Of a stretch of 64,000 nucleotides of DNA, positions 53,119 to 62,382 are shown piece after piece. The first letter of the stretch is position 1; each line of letters opens with the position of its first letter. This stretch comes from Anaerolinea sp. Its GTDB lineage: Bacteria > Chloroflexota > Anaerolineae > Anaerolineales > Anaerolineaceae. A program made the position numbers and the translations under genes. The stretch spans positions 173,789-237,788 of the forward strand of contig DYEC01000010.1 of assembly GCA_020725865.1 (NCBI GenBank), read 5' to 3'. The notes under the pieces are model-generated. The model was not told the DNA's origin. It ran no database searches and worked only from the letters and a program-made list of their open reading frames with translations.

Positions 53119-54099
53119 TTATCGTCTTTTAATATCCTTGAGCATGTCGGTAATTAAACCTCGCACCGAATGCAAGGTAAATCCAGTAGATAACATGATC
53201 AGCCCTAGCACCGAAAGTAAAACGCACAAAATAGCAAAACCAACTGGCAGCTCGCCAACCTGCTTAAATCGCTCAACAACCCATACCCCCAGTGCCACCC
53301 CCGCTAGCAGTAGGGCTGTTCCGGGAACACCAAAAAACAGAAGCGGGCGATATTGCCCGGTTAGCTTCAGAATTCCTGCCAATACGTCAATCCCTTGTTG
53401 CCAGACAGAGCGCTTTGGCTTGTCATCGTACCGAATCGATACTGGAACTTCTAAAATCCGCAATTTATGCTCACGGGCAATAAATTGCATCTCGGATTCT
53501 ACTGTAAAACCCGAAGAGTGAAAAAGATAATGGCAGGCGTTGGGTGAAAAAGCACGATAACCACTCTGAGTATCGCTGACACGCGTTCCGGAAATCCAGT
53601 TGGTCAGATATCTGAAAAATATATGTCCAAAGATGCGGTGAGCCGGCACTTGAGAAGATTTTGTCATGTACCGCGAGCCAATGACAATATCAGCCTGACC
53701 TTCGAGGATAGGCTGTACCAGGCGAGGCAATTCTTCCGGATTATGTTGCAGATCAGCATCAATGGTGACCACGGCTTCTGGATTTAGCTGTTGCACAATC
53801 TGAAAACCAGCGTTCAATGCTTCGGCCTTTCCCCTATTTTCAGGTTGTCTCACCACAATAGCGCCTGCCCGTTCAGCGATCTCAGCCGTACCATCTTCAG
53901 AACCATCATCTACAACGACAACTGTAACTGGTAAACTCTGTAGTTTAAGCACCAGACTGCCAATAAAGCGTTCTTCATTATAGGCAGGGATCAAAACCAC
54001 AATATTGCGTTTCTTCAGACGACGCTGAGTAATCGGCTCGTCACTGGCAAAAGTACACGCTCCGTTTGATACAATATTTATCCGCCTTGGGTCTCCCAT
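53119..54099 (-). CDS. GT2-family polyprenyl-phosphate glycosyltransferase (DPM1-like, membrane-anchored)
   Basis: 326 aa. VVLIPAYNEERFIGSLVLKL, VVVDDGSEDGTAEIAERAG and TIDADLQHNPEELPRLV with the DXD, plus SGTRVSDTQSGYRAFS, are the dolichyl/polyprenyl-phosphate mannosyltransferase signatures. Two C-terminal transmembrane helices (residues about 250-315) anchor it. It probably makes polyprenyl-phosphate sugars for the cluster. First gene of the minus-strand polysaccharide unit; a promoter could lie in the 790-bp region beyond. Confidence 0.9.
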   Translation of the reverse strand: MGDPRRINIVSNGACTFASDEPITQRRLKKRNIVVLIPAYNEERFIGSLVLKLQSLPVTVVVVDDGSEDGTAEIAERAGAIVVRQPENRGKAEALNAGFQIVQQLNPEAVVTIDADLQHNPEELPRLVQPILEGQADIVIGSRYMTKSSQVPAHRIFGHIFFRYLTNWISGTRVSDTQSGYRAFSPNACHYLFHSSGFTVESEMQFIAREHKLRILEVPVSIRYDDKPKRSVWQQGIDVLAGILKLTGQYRPLLFFGVPGTALLLAGVALGVWVVERFKQVGELPVGFAILCVLLSVLGLIMLSTGFTLHSVRGLITDMLKDIKRR

Positions 54100-54890
54100 C
54101 TGGTTTGCCTGAAAGATCTGTGGAAAATATATTTTATTTTAGCATTTATCTCCGTAATACAGTTTAACAAAACTGTTAGGTAAATTTGAGATTATCACCA
54201 ACCCCCAAAGTCACAAATACTGACAATGGACTGTTTCCTGATCAACAAGCGCCACCTAAACACCACAACTTTGGTCTGGGTAACGATCTTTGGGTCAGGC
54301 GATACCCATACGGCATCAAAATAATAAAAGATGACTGAGCGATGGATCAAACAAACCAATAATTATGGGGTGATAACACCCTGATTTTGGCACGCCGTTC
54401 CCACCTGCGTATAATGCAACACAGTCCAAAAACCGTGAGTTTCTCACTATTCAGAACCCGCTGTGGACTCAAGTCAATCCGTTTAATCCGAAGCAACAGA
54501 GCAGGAATAATGTCTAAATCGGGTAATGGGGATAAAACAGTCGTAATTCTGCCGCTTTTTTGTTCTATAAGTAAAAAAATTTGCTATATACTTAACCCCA
54601 GAAACAAATTAGCCCCACCGCGGACATCGGCGAGGCTGTAAAGAGATACGCGGGTTTGGCGCGTTTCGGCAGAATCTATCCTGGCAAATTTTTGCCGCTC
54701 ACGCAAGCGCCCCGAACGGGGTACAAACAGACCCGCGTGAGCGGTTGTTGTATGTACTGCATAACAGGAATATGAAGAAAAAATCTTCCTGATTGTTGCT
54801 GTAGATGCAACATGTTGTTTGTAAACTTGGGGCGAAAACACAGAGGACTACTTTGTTAGTTGCTAATTTGAAATTGTTTTGGAGCTACCC
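54100..54890. other. 791-bp non-coding region before the CRISPR-cas locus
   Basis: No gene supported on either strand; the longest open frames (about 85 aa) have no ribosome binding site and unnatural composition. The left part (54100-54580) is AT-rich and featureless apart from possible promoters. The right part (54596-54832) contains several long complementary segments and is listed separately. Confidence 0.6.
54596..54832 (+). ncRNA. candidate structured RNA upstream of the WYL regulator
   Basis: Potential closing pairs: CCCCA (54596-54600) with TGGGG (54828-54832) and AAACAA (54602-54607) with TTGTTT (54815-54820). Inside, GCCGCTCACGC (54694-54704) pairs with GCGTGAGCGGT (54735-54745), enclosing a CCCC-GAAC-GGGG hairpin (54710-54721). 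The strand ACCCGCGT (54731-54738) can instead pair with ACGCGGGT (54648-54655), so two exclusive folds share bases. It matches no RNA family I recognise; strand and boundaries are inferred. Confidence 0.4.
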
Positions 54891-55880
54891 ATGACCCGTG
54901 CTGAAAACAAGGCAGACCGTCTGATGAAAATGGAGACTCTGCTGTGGGATCATCCAGAAGGACTCTCACAAGCCGAAATCGCTCGCCGTTTGAATGTTGA
55001 TCGTTCAGTGATTCATCGCAACTTGAATGATTTTCAAAGGATGTATCCTACTATTGTGCATGAAGATGGACGTATTAGCCTGGATCGTTCGGCATACCTT
55101 ATCAAGGTTGCGTTCAATCTGCACGAGGCGATGGCAGTTCATTTAGCAGCTCGCTTGCTCGCCACTCGTATGGATAAACACAATCCTCATGCTGCCTCTG
55201 CATTACGAAAACTTGGAATTGCTCTTGAGCGGCTTGCTCCACGCATCAGCAGACACGTTAAAAAATCCGCCGATGTAATGGACCAAGCCGATCAACGTCA
55301 AGATCCGAATTTCCTGCGCACGCTGGAAGTCTTGACCATTGCTTGGGCGGAAGAACGGGTAACTAAAGTTTGGCATCGCAAAGAAACCGGACAGGTCACC
55401 GAGTACCTATTTTCCCCATATTTCATCGAGCCGTATGCTATCGGACAAGCTGTGCATGCAATTGGTTACCGTGAACCACCGGGAGCATTGCGCACCTTGA
55501 AAGTAGAACGCATTGAAAGAATCGAGTTGACTTCACAAAAATACGTCATTCCGGAGGATTTCGATTCGGGTGAACTTTTCAAGTTTGCATGGGGAATTTG
55601 GTTTACCGAAGAAGAACCGGTTAGGGTTATACTCAAATTCAGTCCGCGCGTGGCGCATCGCGTAGGGGAAACGCGCTGGCATCGTACAGAGCAGGTAGAA
55701 CGTCTCTCAGATGGCAGCCTGCTCTGGCGTGCCTTAATTGCCGAACCACAGGAAATGATGCCCTGGATACGCGGTTGGGGAGCAGATTGTGAGGTGATTG
55801 AACCAGAGTATCTGCGCGAGATACTGAGAGAAGAGGTATACAAGATGGCAATGATATATGGGGTTAGCAATGGTGAATAA
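54891..55880 (+). CDS. WYL-domain transcriptional regulator
   Basis: 329 aa from ATG 54891 with GGAG 6 bases upstream; a TTG four codons earlier is unlikely. Residues about 5-60 form a winged helix (RLMKMETLLWDHPEGLSQAEIARRLNVDRSVIHRNL). The middle and C-terminal parts are WYL (VTKVWHRKETGQVTEYLFSPYFIEPYAIGQAVHAIGYR), the ligand-sensing domain frequently linked to CRISPR-Cas and other defence loci, followed by a WCX-like C-terminal extension. It overlaps cas3 by 11 bp, so it is probably the operon's regulator. Confidence 0.85.
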   Translation: MTRAENKADRLMKMETLLWDHPEGLSQAEIARRLNVDRSVIHRNLNDFQRMYPTIVHEDGRISLDRSAYLIKVAFNLHEAMAVHLAARLLATRMDKHNPHAASALRKLGIALERLAPRISRHVKKSADVMDQADQRQDPNFLRTLEVLTIAWAEERVTKVWHRKETGQVTEYLFSPYFIEPYAIGQAVHAIGYREPPGALRTLKVERIERIELTSQKYVIPEDFDSGELFKFAWGIWFTEEEPVRVILKFSPRVAHRVGETRWHRTEQVERLSDGSLLWRALIAEPQEMMPWIRGWGADCEVIEPEYLREILREEVYKMAMIYGVSNGE

Positions 55881-58098
55881 GCAACAATCTCGTTTTTTTG
55901 CTCATCGAAGAGACGGCGCAAACTATGAAGAGTGGCAGCCACTCATCGAGCACCTGAAAAACACTGCCGAATTGGCGCGTGAATTTGGATGTGCCGCAAA
56001 TCTGGCAGACTTAGCTTTTATTGCCGGGCTGGTTCACGACTTGGGTAAATATTCAATTCAGTTCCAGGAACGATTGACTGGTAAGAAAATCCGTGTTGAT
56101 CATTCCACTGCTGGCGCTAAAGAATTGCTTGCACTGCTCAAAAACACACCGCAAGAACCTCTTGCCCATCTGCTGGCTTATGTCATCACCGGACATCATA
56201 GTGGTTTGTTGGATCACGGTAACATAACAGATTTACCAGGAGATGGCACACTTTCTGCGAGGCTGAAATCAGACGTGTGTGATTACAGTGCCTACAGAGC
56301 CGATCTTGACTTGTCAGCATTGCCGTTTCCCCAAAAATTACATATTCGCCCACTAAAAGGGCAGTTAGGTTTTTCGCTAGCTTTCCTGACCCGAATGATT
56401 TACTCAGCAGTAGTTGATGCTGACTTTCAAGAAACCGAGACGTATATGAGAGGTCAAAAGCCGCGAGGTGGGTATGCTGATATTCCAACTTTGCGCGACA
56501 CATTAAACGGCTATTTGCGTCAGTTTGAGAATCCGACAACTGATATTAACCGCAAACGCACGGAAACCCTGAAAGCCTGTGTGGAAAAAGCAACTGAGAG
56601 ACCTGGTTTTTTCAAACTCACCGTTCCGACCGGTGGTGGGAAAACGCTGGCTTCAATGGCATTTGCGCTCAACCACGCTGCAACACACGGGTTACATCGG
56701 ATTATTTACGTAATCCCATTCACTACCATTATCGAGCAGAATGCCGGGATATTTAAAGAGATACTGGGCGAAGAGAATGTATTGGAGCATCATTCTAACT
56801 TCGATTGGGAACAAAGGAATAGAAAGACAGATGACTGCACTAATAGTGTCTATGCCAAACTCAAACTGGCAGCAGAGAACTGGGATATTCCCATTGTAGT
56901 TACAACCAATGTGCAATTTTTTGAGTCACTTTTTGCCAGCCAGCCATCGCGTTGTCGCAAATTGCATAATATCGCTAAGAGTGTCATCATTTTCGATGAG
57001 GCTCAAATGCTTCCGCGCGAGTACATGAAACCGGCAATGAATGCAATCTGGGAACTGGTGACCAATTATGGGGCGAGCGTAGTCTTTTGTACCGCCACTC
57101 AGCCTAAACTAGAGCAATTTTTGCCTGCAGGGACGACCGTCTTGGAACTAGCACCAAATCCGCAGGCTTTGTTTAATTTCTACAAACGAGTGGATGTTAA
57201 AAGTCTTGGAACATTGACCGATGAGGAACTAGCAAAGCGCCTTAACAAGCATGAACAAGTCTTGTGCATTGTCAACACCCGGCGTCATGCCAGTGGCTTA
57301 TTTCAGATGTTGCAGGGTGAAGGTAATTACCATCTCTCCACATTGATGTGTCCAGCTCATCGTAAGCAAAAGCTCACTGAAATCCGGCAACGATTGGAAA
57401 ATAAGCACCCCTGCCGCGTGGTTTCAACAACCGTGATGGAAGCAGGAATTGATCTGGATTTTCCGATTGGCTACCGCGCGCTTACAGGACTGGATTCTAT
57501 TAATCAGGCGGCCGGGCGCGTCAATCGCAACATGCGCTGTGAGGTAAGCGATTTATTTATCTTCGAGCCAAAATCAGATTTCATCAAGAAAACACCGCGC
57601 TACATCTCACAAGCGGTAGCAGTTTCTCGTATGGTTTTCCGTGATTACGCTCAAATGCCAATTTCCATTCCCGCAATTGAGGCATATTTCAGCCTGCTTT
57701 ACAACCTGCAAGACCCGCAGATATCATTCGATTCCAAGCACATAATGGCATGTTTTGATGACAATCACGGCAAATTCAATTTTGAAACGGCGGCGCGTCT
57801 GTTTCAGGTTATTGAAGATATTACCGAAACTGTGATTATCCCCTTCAATGAAAAGGCAACGGAATTAATCGAGGAATTGAAATATACCCAATATCCATCC
57901 TCAACATTGCGAAAACTTCAGCCATACACGGTTTCGATTTATCAGAGTGAGCTTGAAAAATTAAGCACGAAAGGAGTGGTTTTGACAATTGATAATAGCT
58001 ATACGGTGTTAAATCCGGAATATTTTCAAGATTACTATGACCTCGATAGAGGTCTGATTGTCCCCGCAAGTAGCGGAGGGGAGGGATTGTTTTTCTAA
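55870..58098 (+). CDS. cas3: CRISPR-associated helicase-nuclease Cas3 (type I-C)
   Basis: 742 aa from ATG 55870, with GGGG about 8 bases upstream; an ATG at 55858 is also in frame. An N-terminal HD nuclease (FIAGLVHDLGKYSIQFQERL, then HSTAGAKEL, and a second metal-site His-His in ITGHHSGL) is followed by a superfamily 2 helicase: Walker A TVPTGGGKTLAS, DEAQ in VIIFDEAQML, FCTATQP, and motif VI INQAAGRVNRN. HD then helicase in one protein is the usual type I-C form. Recruited to Cascade to nick and unwind target DNA. Confidence 0.95.
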   Translation: MVNKQQSRFFAHRRDGANYEEWQPLIEHLKNTAELAREFGCAANLADLAFIAGLVHDLGKYSIQFQERLTGKKIRVDHSTAGAKELLALLKNTPQEPLAHLLAYVITGHHSGLLDHGNITDLPGDGTLSARLKSDVCDYSAYRADLDLSALPFPQKLHIRPLKGQLGFSLAFLTRMIYSAVVDADFQETETYMRGQKPRGGYADIPTLRDTLNGYLRQFENPTTDINRKRTETLKACVEKATERPGFFKLTVPTGGGKTLASMAFALNHAATHGLHRIIYVIPFTTIIEQNAGIFKEILGEENVLEHHSNFDWEQRNRKTDDCTNSVYAKLKLAAENWDIPIVVTTNVQFFESLFASQPSRCRKLHNIAKSVIIFDEAQMLPREYMKPAMNAIWELVTNYGASVVFCTATQPKLEQFLPAGTTVLELAPNPQALFNFYKRVDVKSLGTLTDEELAKRLNKHEQVLCIVNTRRHASGLFQMLQGEGNYHLSTLMCPAHRKQKLTEIRQRLENKHPCRVVSTTVMEAGIDLDFPIGYRALTGLDSINQAAGRVNRNMRCEVSDLFIFEPKSDFIKKTPRYISQAVAVSRMVFRDYAQMPISIPAIEAYFSLLYNLQDPQISFDSKHIMACFDDNHGKFNFETAARLFQVIEDITETVIIPFNEKATELIEELKYTQYPSSTLRKLQPYTVSIYQSELEKLSTKGVVLTIDNSYTVLNPEYFQDYYDLDRGLIVPASSGGEGLFF

Positions 58099-58136
58099 CC
58101 CGTGAGATAAAGCTTTCTAGAAAGGAGATCCAACTT

Positions 58137-58802
58137 ATGGGATACGGAATCACTATTCGCGTACGTGGACGCTATGCCCTGTTTACCCGGCCAGAAATGA
58201 AAGTGGAGCGGGTCAGCTATGATGTTATCACCCCCTCGGCAGCGCGCGGCATCCTTGAAGCGATCTATTGGAAACCGGCAATCCGCTGGGTGATAGACAG
58301 AATCCATGTCCTGAGCGAAATCCAGTTCACCAACATCCGCCGCAATGAGGTGGGTGAGAAAGCGTCTGTGGATAATGCCCTGCAGGTTATGAAAGGTGCG
58401 CAAAAGCCGCTTTACATATCTGTGGTGGATAACCGCCAACAGCGCGCTTCGATGGTCTTAAGGAACGTGGATTATGTCATTGAAGCACATTTTGAGAAAG
58501 TAGAGAAAGAATGGGGTGAACGTGATACTGAAGAAGGGCATTACAACATCGTTCTGCGTCGCTTGCGGCAGGGACAGTATTTCCATACCCCTTGTCTTGG
58601 AACACGCGAGTTCCCAGCTAAAGTCGAGCTTATTGAAGATAAACGTGATATTCCCAAAAGTCCGTTGGCGGGCACTCGTGACCTTGGCTGGATGCTCTAC
58701 GATCTAGATTTTTCTAACCCGCGTGACATCCGTCCGAAGTTCTTCAAAGCCGAAATGGTTAACGGCGTGATTGACCTGACAGGTGTGGAGGTGCGGCAAT
58801 GA
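58137..58802 (+). CDS. cas5: CRISPR-associated protein Cas5c (Cas5d), pre-crRNA processing
   Basis: 221 aa. An AAGGAGATC site precedes ATG 58137. Cas5 N-terminal strand GITIRVRGRYALFTRPEMKVERVSYDVITPSAARGILEAIYWKP is diagnostic of type I-C Cas5; Tyr 44 in AIYWKP is in the place of the general catalytic Tyr described for Cas5d, and a GQYFHTPCLGTREFPA segment follows. In I-C systems Cas5 replaces Cas6 and cuts the repeat. No Cas6 is found here, consistent with that. Confidence 0.93.
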   Translation: MGYGITIRVRGRYALFTRPEMKVERVSYDVITPSAARGILEAIYWKPAIRWVIDRIHVLSEIQFTNIRRNEVGEKASVDNALQVMKGAQKPLYISVVDNRQQRASMVLRNVDYVIEAHFEKVEKEWGERDTEEGHYNIVLRRLRQGQYFHTPCLGTREFPAKVELIEDKRDIPKSPLAGTRDLGWMLYDLDFSNPRDIRPKFFKAEMVNGVIDLTGVEVRQ

Positions 58803-60679
58803 TTTTGCAAGCACTCTACAACTACTATCAGATTTTGCGCCAAGACCCCGATGTGGAGATAGCTGAACCCGCCTATAGCAGCGCACCGGTGAGTTATGCA
58901 CTTAATTTATCTCTTAAGGGTGAGTTGCTAGACATCATTCCCCTGTTTGTCCCTGTTCAAAACGGCAAGAAAACCGAAGAGCGGCCTCGGCGTTTTAATG
59001 TTCCAGAACAGGTCAAACGCAGTGTCAATGTCGCCGCGAATTTTTTATGTGATAATGCCACTTATGTGTTAGGGCTTACCGGAAAAAAAACAAAAGACCC
59101 GGAATATGCTCAAAAGCGCTTTGACGCCTTCCGTCAACTTAATATTAAAATTCTTTCGCAAGCCAACAGCCCCGCCGCTCACGCCGTAAGTGTATTCCTG
59201 CAAAACCACGACCCGCAAAAAGCTCATGAGAATCCCATTATTGCCCACCACATGCAAGACTTACTTGAAGGTGGCAACCTGATTTTTTGGGTGGAAGAAC
59301 AGAGCACACTGGACGACTCGGAAATCAGGCGTGTTTGGGAAGAATACAAATCAGGTCAAGGAGCAATCAAAATGCAATGCCTGGTGACAGGCAAGATAGA
59401 ACCTATTGCCCGTTTGCACCCTGGCATCAAGGGTGTGCGAGATGCTAAAAGCACAGGGGCTTCATTGGTCAGCTTTAATCTGGACGCTTTTACATCCTAT
59501 GGGAAGGAGCAGGGCTTGAATTCGCCCGTTAGTCAACGGGCGGCTTCGGGTTATAGCGTTGCGCTTAACTACCTGCTTTCCAATCAAAATCCCAATCGTA
59601 AAATCTACATGGGTGATACCACAGTGGTTTACTGGGCAGAAAGTGCAGATAAGCGCTACGCTAACCTTTTCTACACCCTATTAAATCCAGAATATCAAGA
59701 AACAGAAGCCAACGAAGACGATCGCAAGCGTGATACAGATGCTGAGAAGATGATGAGTGCTATAGCAAATAAGGTGGAACAAGGAAAACCCCTGGACATT
59801 GCCGCTTTAGGGCAGGGATTAGACGAAAATACACGATTTTATGTTTTAGGGCTTGCGCCCAGTGCAGCGCGATTGGTGGTGCGTTTCTTTCTCACTGAGC
59901 CGTTTGGAGTGTTTGTCGAACGCATTATGAAGCACTATGATGACCTGAAAATCGAGAAGGAGCACCCCAACCAGCCCGATTATCTTTCGCCCTACCGCGT
60001 CCTGGCGGAGTGCGTTTCGCCCAAAGTTACGCGTCGGGATGATGAAATCAAATCATCTTGGTCGCTCCTGGGTGGTGCGTTAATGCGCTCCATACTTACC
60101 GGTGCACCGTACCCCGAAGGTTTATATGTTGCCATCATCAACCGCATCCGCCACGATAGTGATGAGAGTAATGATAATGGCAGAAAACGTAACGTCAAAA
60201 TTAATTACGTTCGTACTGCCTACATCAAGGCGCATCTCTTGCGGAAATACCGCCGTCAAAAACAAAATCCTTATCAGGAGGCTTTGCAAATGTCACTTAA
60301 CGAATCTTATACTCACCCTGCCTACGTGCTGGGGCGGCTGTTTGCCGTATTGGAAAAAGCACAGAAAGATGCACTGGGACAAAACATTAACGCTACCATC
60401 AAAGACCGCTACTTTACATCTGCCTGTGCATCTCCTGCCAGCGTCTTCCCTACGCTCTTGCGGCTCTCGCATCATCACACCGCCAAATCCGAATACGGAA
60501 ATGTGACGGATAGAAAAATCCAGGAATTATTGAGTTTGCTCGAAGCCAGCCCCTTCCCAACGCGGCTCTCACTGGATGAACAAGGCATTTTCGTACTGGG
60601 CTACTATCACCAGCGTGCTGCCTTCTACACTAAAAATAGCGAGAATGCTGAAACATCTGCCAAATCTGAGACTACTTAA
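58799..60679 (+). CDS. cas8c: CRISPR-associated protein Cas8c (Csd1), large subunit
   Basis: 626 aa, starting 4 bp before the cas5 stop (ATGA overlap). The length, opening [13 protein letters not shown] and the mid-protein [18 protein letters not shown] with VVYWAE are typical of Csd1/Cas8c. It recognises the PAM in type I-C Cascade. The last 129 codons also contain an internal start for a separate small subunit (Cas11c), described at 60290-60679. Confidence 0.93.
   Translation: MILQALYNYYQILRQDPDVEIAEPAYSSAPVSYALNLSLKGELLDIIPLFVPVQNGKKTEERPRRFNVPEQVKRSVNVAANFLCDNATYVLGLTGKKTKDPEYAQKRFDAFRQLNIKILSQANSPAAHAVSVFLQNHDPQKAHENPIIAHHMQDLLEGGNLIFWVEEQSTLDDSEIRRVWEEYKSGQGAIKMQCLVTGKIEPIARLHPGIKGVRDAKSTGASLVSFNLDAFTSYGKEQGLNSPVSQRAASGYSVALNYLLSNQNPNRKIYMGDTTVVYWAESADKRYANLFYTLLNPEYQETEANEDDRKRDTDAEKMMSAIANKVEQGKPLDIAALGQGLDENTRFYVLGLAPSAARLVVRFFLTEPFGVFVERIMKHYDDLKIEKEHPNQPDYLSPYRVLAECVSPKVTRRDDEIKSSWSLLGGALMRSILTGAPYPEGLYVAIINRIRHDSDESNDNGRKRNVKINYVRTAYIKAHLLRKYRRQKQNPYQEALQMSLNESYTHPAYVLGRLFAVLEKAQKDALGQNINATIKDRYFTSACASPASVFPTLLRLSHHHTAKSEYGNVTDRKIQELLSLLEASPFPTRLSLDEQGIFVLGYYHQRAAFYTKNSENAETSAKSETT
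60290..60679 (+). CDS. cas11c: Cas11c small subunit, internal start within cas8c
   Basis: An AGGAGG Shine-Dalgarno sequence at 60276-60281 is followed 8 bases later by ATG 60290, in the same frame as cas8c (1491 bases after its start). This would give a 129-residue helical protein ([18 protein letters not shown] to the end, KSETT). In type I-C systems Cas11c is known to be made by internal initiation in the 3' part of cas8c and is part of Cascade. Perfect site, spacing and expected size all agree. Confidence 0.85.
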   Translation: MSLNESYTHPAYVLGRLFAVLEKAQKDALGQNINATIKDRYFTSACASPASVFPTLLRLSHHHTAKSEYGNVTDRKIQELLSLLEASPFPTRLSLDEQGIFVLGYYHQRAAFYTKNSENAETSAKSETT

Positions 60680-60725
60680 TCTTGCAATATACTGTCAAAA
60701 ATCAATAACCGAGAGGAGAGCAACC

Positions 60726-61595
60726 ATGAGTAAACCAATTTCTAACCGTTATGAGTTCGTCCTGCTTTACGATGTAGAGAATGGAAACCCAAACGGCGAC
60801 CCGGATGCCGGGAATATGCCGCGCATTGACCCGGAGACCGGCTATGGTATTGTCACGGACGTTTGCCTGAAACGCAAAATTCGCAACTATGTCGAAATGG
60901 TCAAGGGGGATGCTCCAGGTTATCGCATTTACATCAAGGAGGGTATACCTTTAAATGCCAATCACCGCGAAGCCTATCTGGCCGTTGGGCTGGAGCCGGG
61001 TAAGAAAGCCCCACCCGACAAAGTCAACGAAGCCCGTACCTGGATGTGCAAAAACTTTTTCGATATCCGCACGTTTGGAGCGGTGCTAAGCGTGGGAGAT
61101 AACTGCGGTCAGGTGCGTGGTCCAGTGCAGCTGAACTTTTCACGCAGTATTGACCCCATTGTCCAACAGGAAGTAACCATTACCCGCCTGACCGTTACAC
61201 GCGAAGAAGAAGCCGAGAAAGAACGCACGATGGGGCGCAAGCACATCGTTCCTTATGGACTATACCGCGTGGAAGGCTACATCTCTGCCAAACTGGCGAA
61301 TGACCCTACAAAAGGCACGGGGTTTTCGGAAGAGGATCTGGAGCTTTTCTGGGAAGCATTGGTCAATATGTTTGAGCATGACCGCTCAGCAGCGCGCGGC
61401 AAAATGGCAACCCGGAAGCTGATAATTTTCAAACACGAGAGCGATTTGGGAAACGCCCCAGCACACAAGTTATTTGAGCTGGTCAAAGTCAGCAAAAAGC
61501 CTGAAGCCAATCCACCCCGCAGTTTTGATGATTACGAGGTCAGAGTAAATCAAGATGCTGTTCCCGAAGGTGTAACGCTGATTGAGAAGCTGTAA
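60726..61595 (+). CDS. cas7: CRISPR-associated protein Cas7c (Csd2), Cascade backbone
   Basis: 289 aa from ATG 60726, with GAGAGGAGAG about 6-15 bases upstream; extension to 60576 would overlap cas8c. [34 protein letters not shown] is the Csd2 signature, followed by [12 protein letters not shown] and [17 protein letters not shown]. Several copies coat the crRNA in Cascade. Confidence 0.95.
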   Translation: MSKPISNRYEFVLLYDVENGNPNGDPDAGNMPRIDPETGYGIVTDVCLKRKIRNYVEMVKGDAPGYRIYIKEGIPLNANHREAYLAVGLEPGKKAPPDKVNEARTWMCKNFFDIRTFGAVLSVGDNCGQVRGPVQLNFSRSIDPIVQQEVTITRLTVTREEEAEKERTMGRKHIVPYGLYRVEGYISAKLANDPTKGTGFSEEDLELFWEALVNMFEHDRSAARGKMATRKLIIFKHESDLGNAPAHKLFELVKVSKKPEANPPRSFDDYEVRVNQDAVPEGVTLIEKL

Positions 61596-61711
61596 TGTCA
61601 TTGCAAGCACTAACCAAGTTGCCCGCAGGATGCATCCGTGCACAAGAAAGGCGGTTTCCTGATAGAAATTCCTTTGCCCCCTGCGGGTTCTACTAGTGAG
61701 AAATGGGAGCT
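61596..61711 (+). other. 116-bp cas7-cas4 gap with inverted repeat
   Basis: CCCGCAGG (61622-61629) and CCTGCGGG (61680-61687) are exact complements with a 50-nt loop. No U tract follows. May be an RNA-processing or expression-tuning element between the Cascade genes and the adaptation genes. Confidence 0.4.
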
Positions 61712-62380
61712 ATGCCCCGCGAATATACTGACGATGAACTTTTGCCTCTTTCAGGCATTCAGCACTTTCTATTTTGCCGCAGGCAATGGGCATTGATCCA
61801 TGTTGAAACTCAGTGGCGTGAGAACGTGCTGACTGTCGAGGGCCGTATCATGCACGAGCGCGTGGATGACCCCTTCTTTGCCGAAACACGGAATGGGGTC
61901 ATCACGGCACGTTCCGTACCGGTAGCCTCACATACGCTGGGGCTTTCGGGCATGTGTGATGTAGTCGAGTTCACCCAATCTCCTGATGGTGTACACCTGC
62001 CCAACCGGGAGGGGTTGTATCTAGCCACTCCGGTAGAATACAAACGCGGCAAGCCAAAGCGTGAGCCAGTAGATGAAGCCCAGCTTTGCGCTCAGGCAAT
62101 GTGCCTGGAAGAAATGCTTTCTATCCACATTCCACAAGGTTATTTGTACTATGGTCAAACCCGTCACCGTGAACCGGTGGAATTGACCGAGTCTCTGCGG
62201 CAATTGGTGCGCGAAATGTCCATCGAAATGCACGCTTACTTCCAACGTGGCTATACCCCGAAGGTCAAGACCTCCAAGGCTTGCCGCTCATGCTCGCTAG
62301 CCGAAATTTGTCTGCCGGTATTGCAAGAGAATGTCTCCTCTGTCTCTAAATATATCAAGCAACAAATCGAGAGTGCTTAA
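61712..62380 (+). CDS. cas4: CRISPR-associated protein Cas4
   Basis: 222 aa from ATG 61712; ATG 61703 three codons earlier is also possible. DDELLPLSGIQHFLFCRRQWALIHVE is the Cas4 opening with the first cluster Cys, HERVDDPFF and PVEYKRGKPKREPVDEAQLCAQAMCLEEM form the RecB-like nuclease core (Glu and Lys of the EYKRG motif), and KACRSCSLAEICLP supplies the C-terminal Cys cluster for Fe-S. Works with Cas1-Cas2 in PAM-correct spacer acquisition. Confidence 0.95.
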   Translation: MPREYTDDELLPLSGIQHFLFCRRQWALIHVETQWRENVLTVEGRIMHERVDDPFFAETRNGVITARSVPVASHTLGLSGMCDVVEFTQSPDGVHLPNREGLYLATPVEYKRGKPKREPVDEAQLCAQAMCLEEMLSIHIPQGYLYYGQTRHREPVELTESLRQLVREMSIEMHAYFQRGYTPKVKTSKACRSCSLAEICLPVLQENVSSVSKYIKQQIESA

Positions 62381-62382
62381 CC

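Noticed and set aside
54596..54832. tmRNA, 6S RNA or RNase P RNA
   Set aside because: No tRNA-like ends, no tag frame, no conserved RNase P core; structure alone is not enough.
54584..54841. 85-aa minus-strand frame before the WYL gene
   Set aside because: No ribosome binding site, no recognisable features, and it coincides with the self-complementary segments that explain the open frame.
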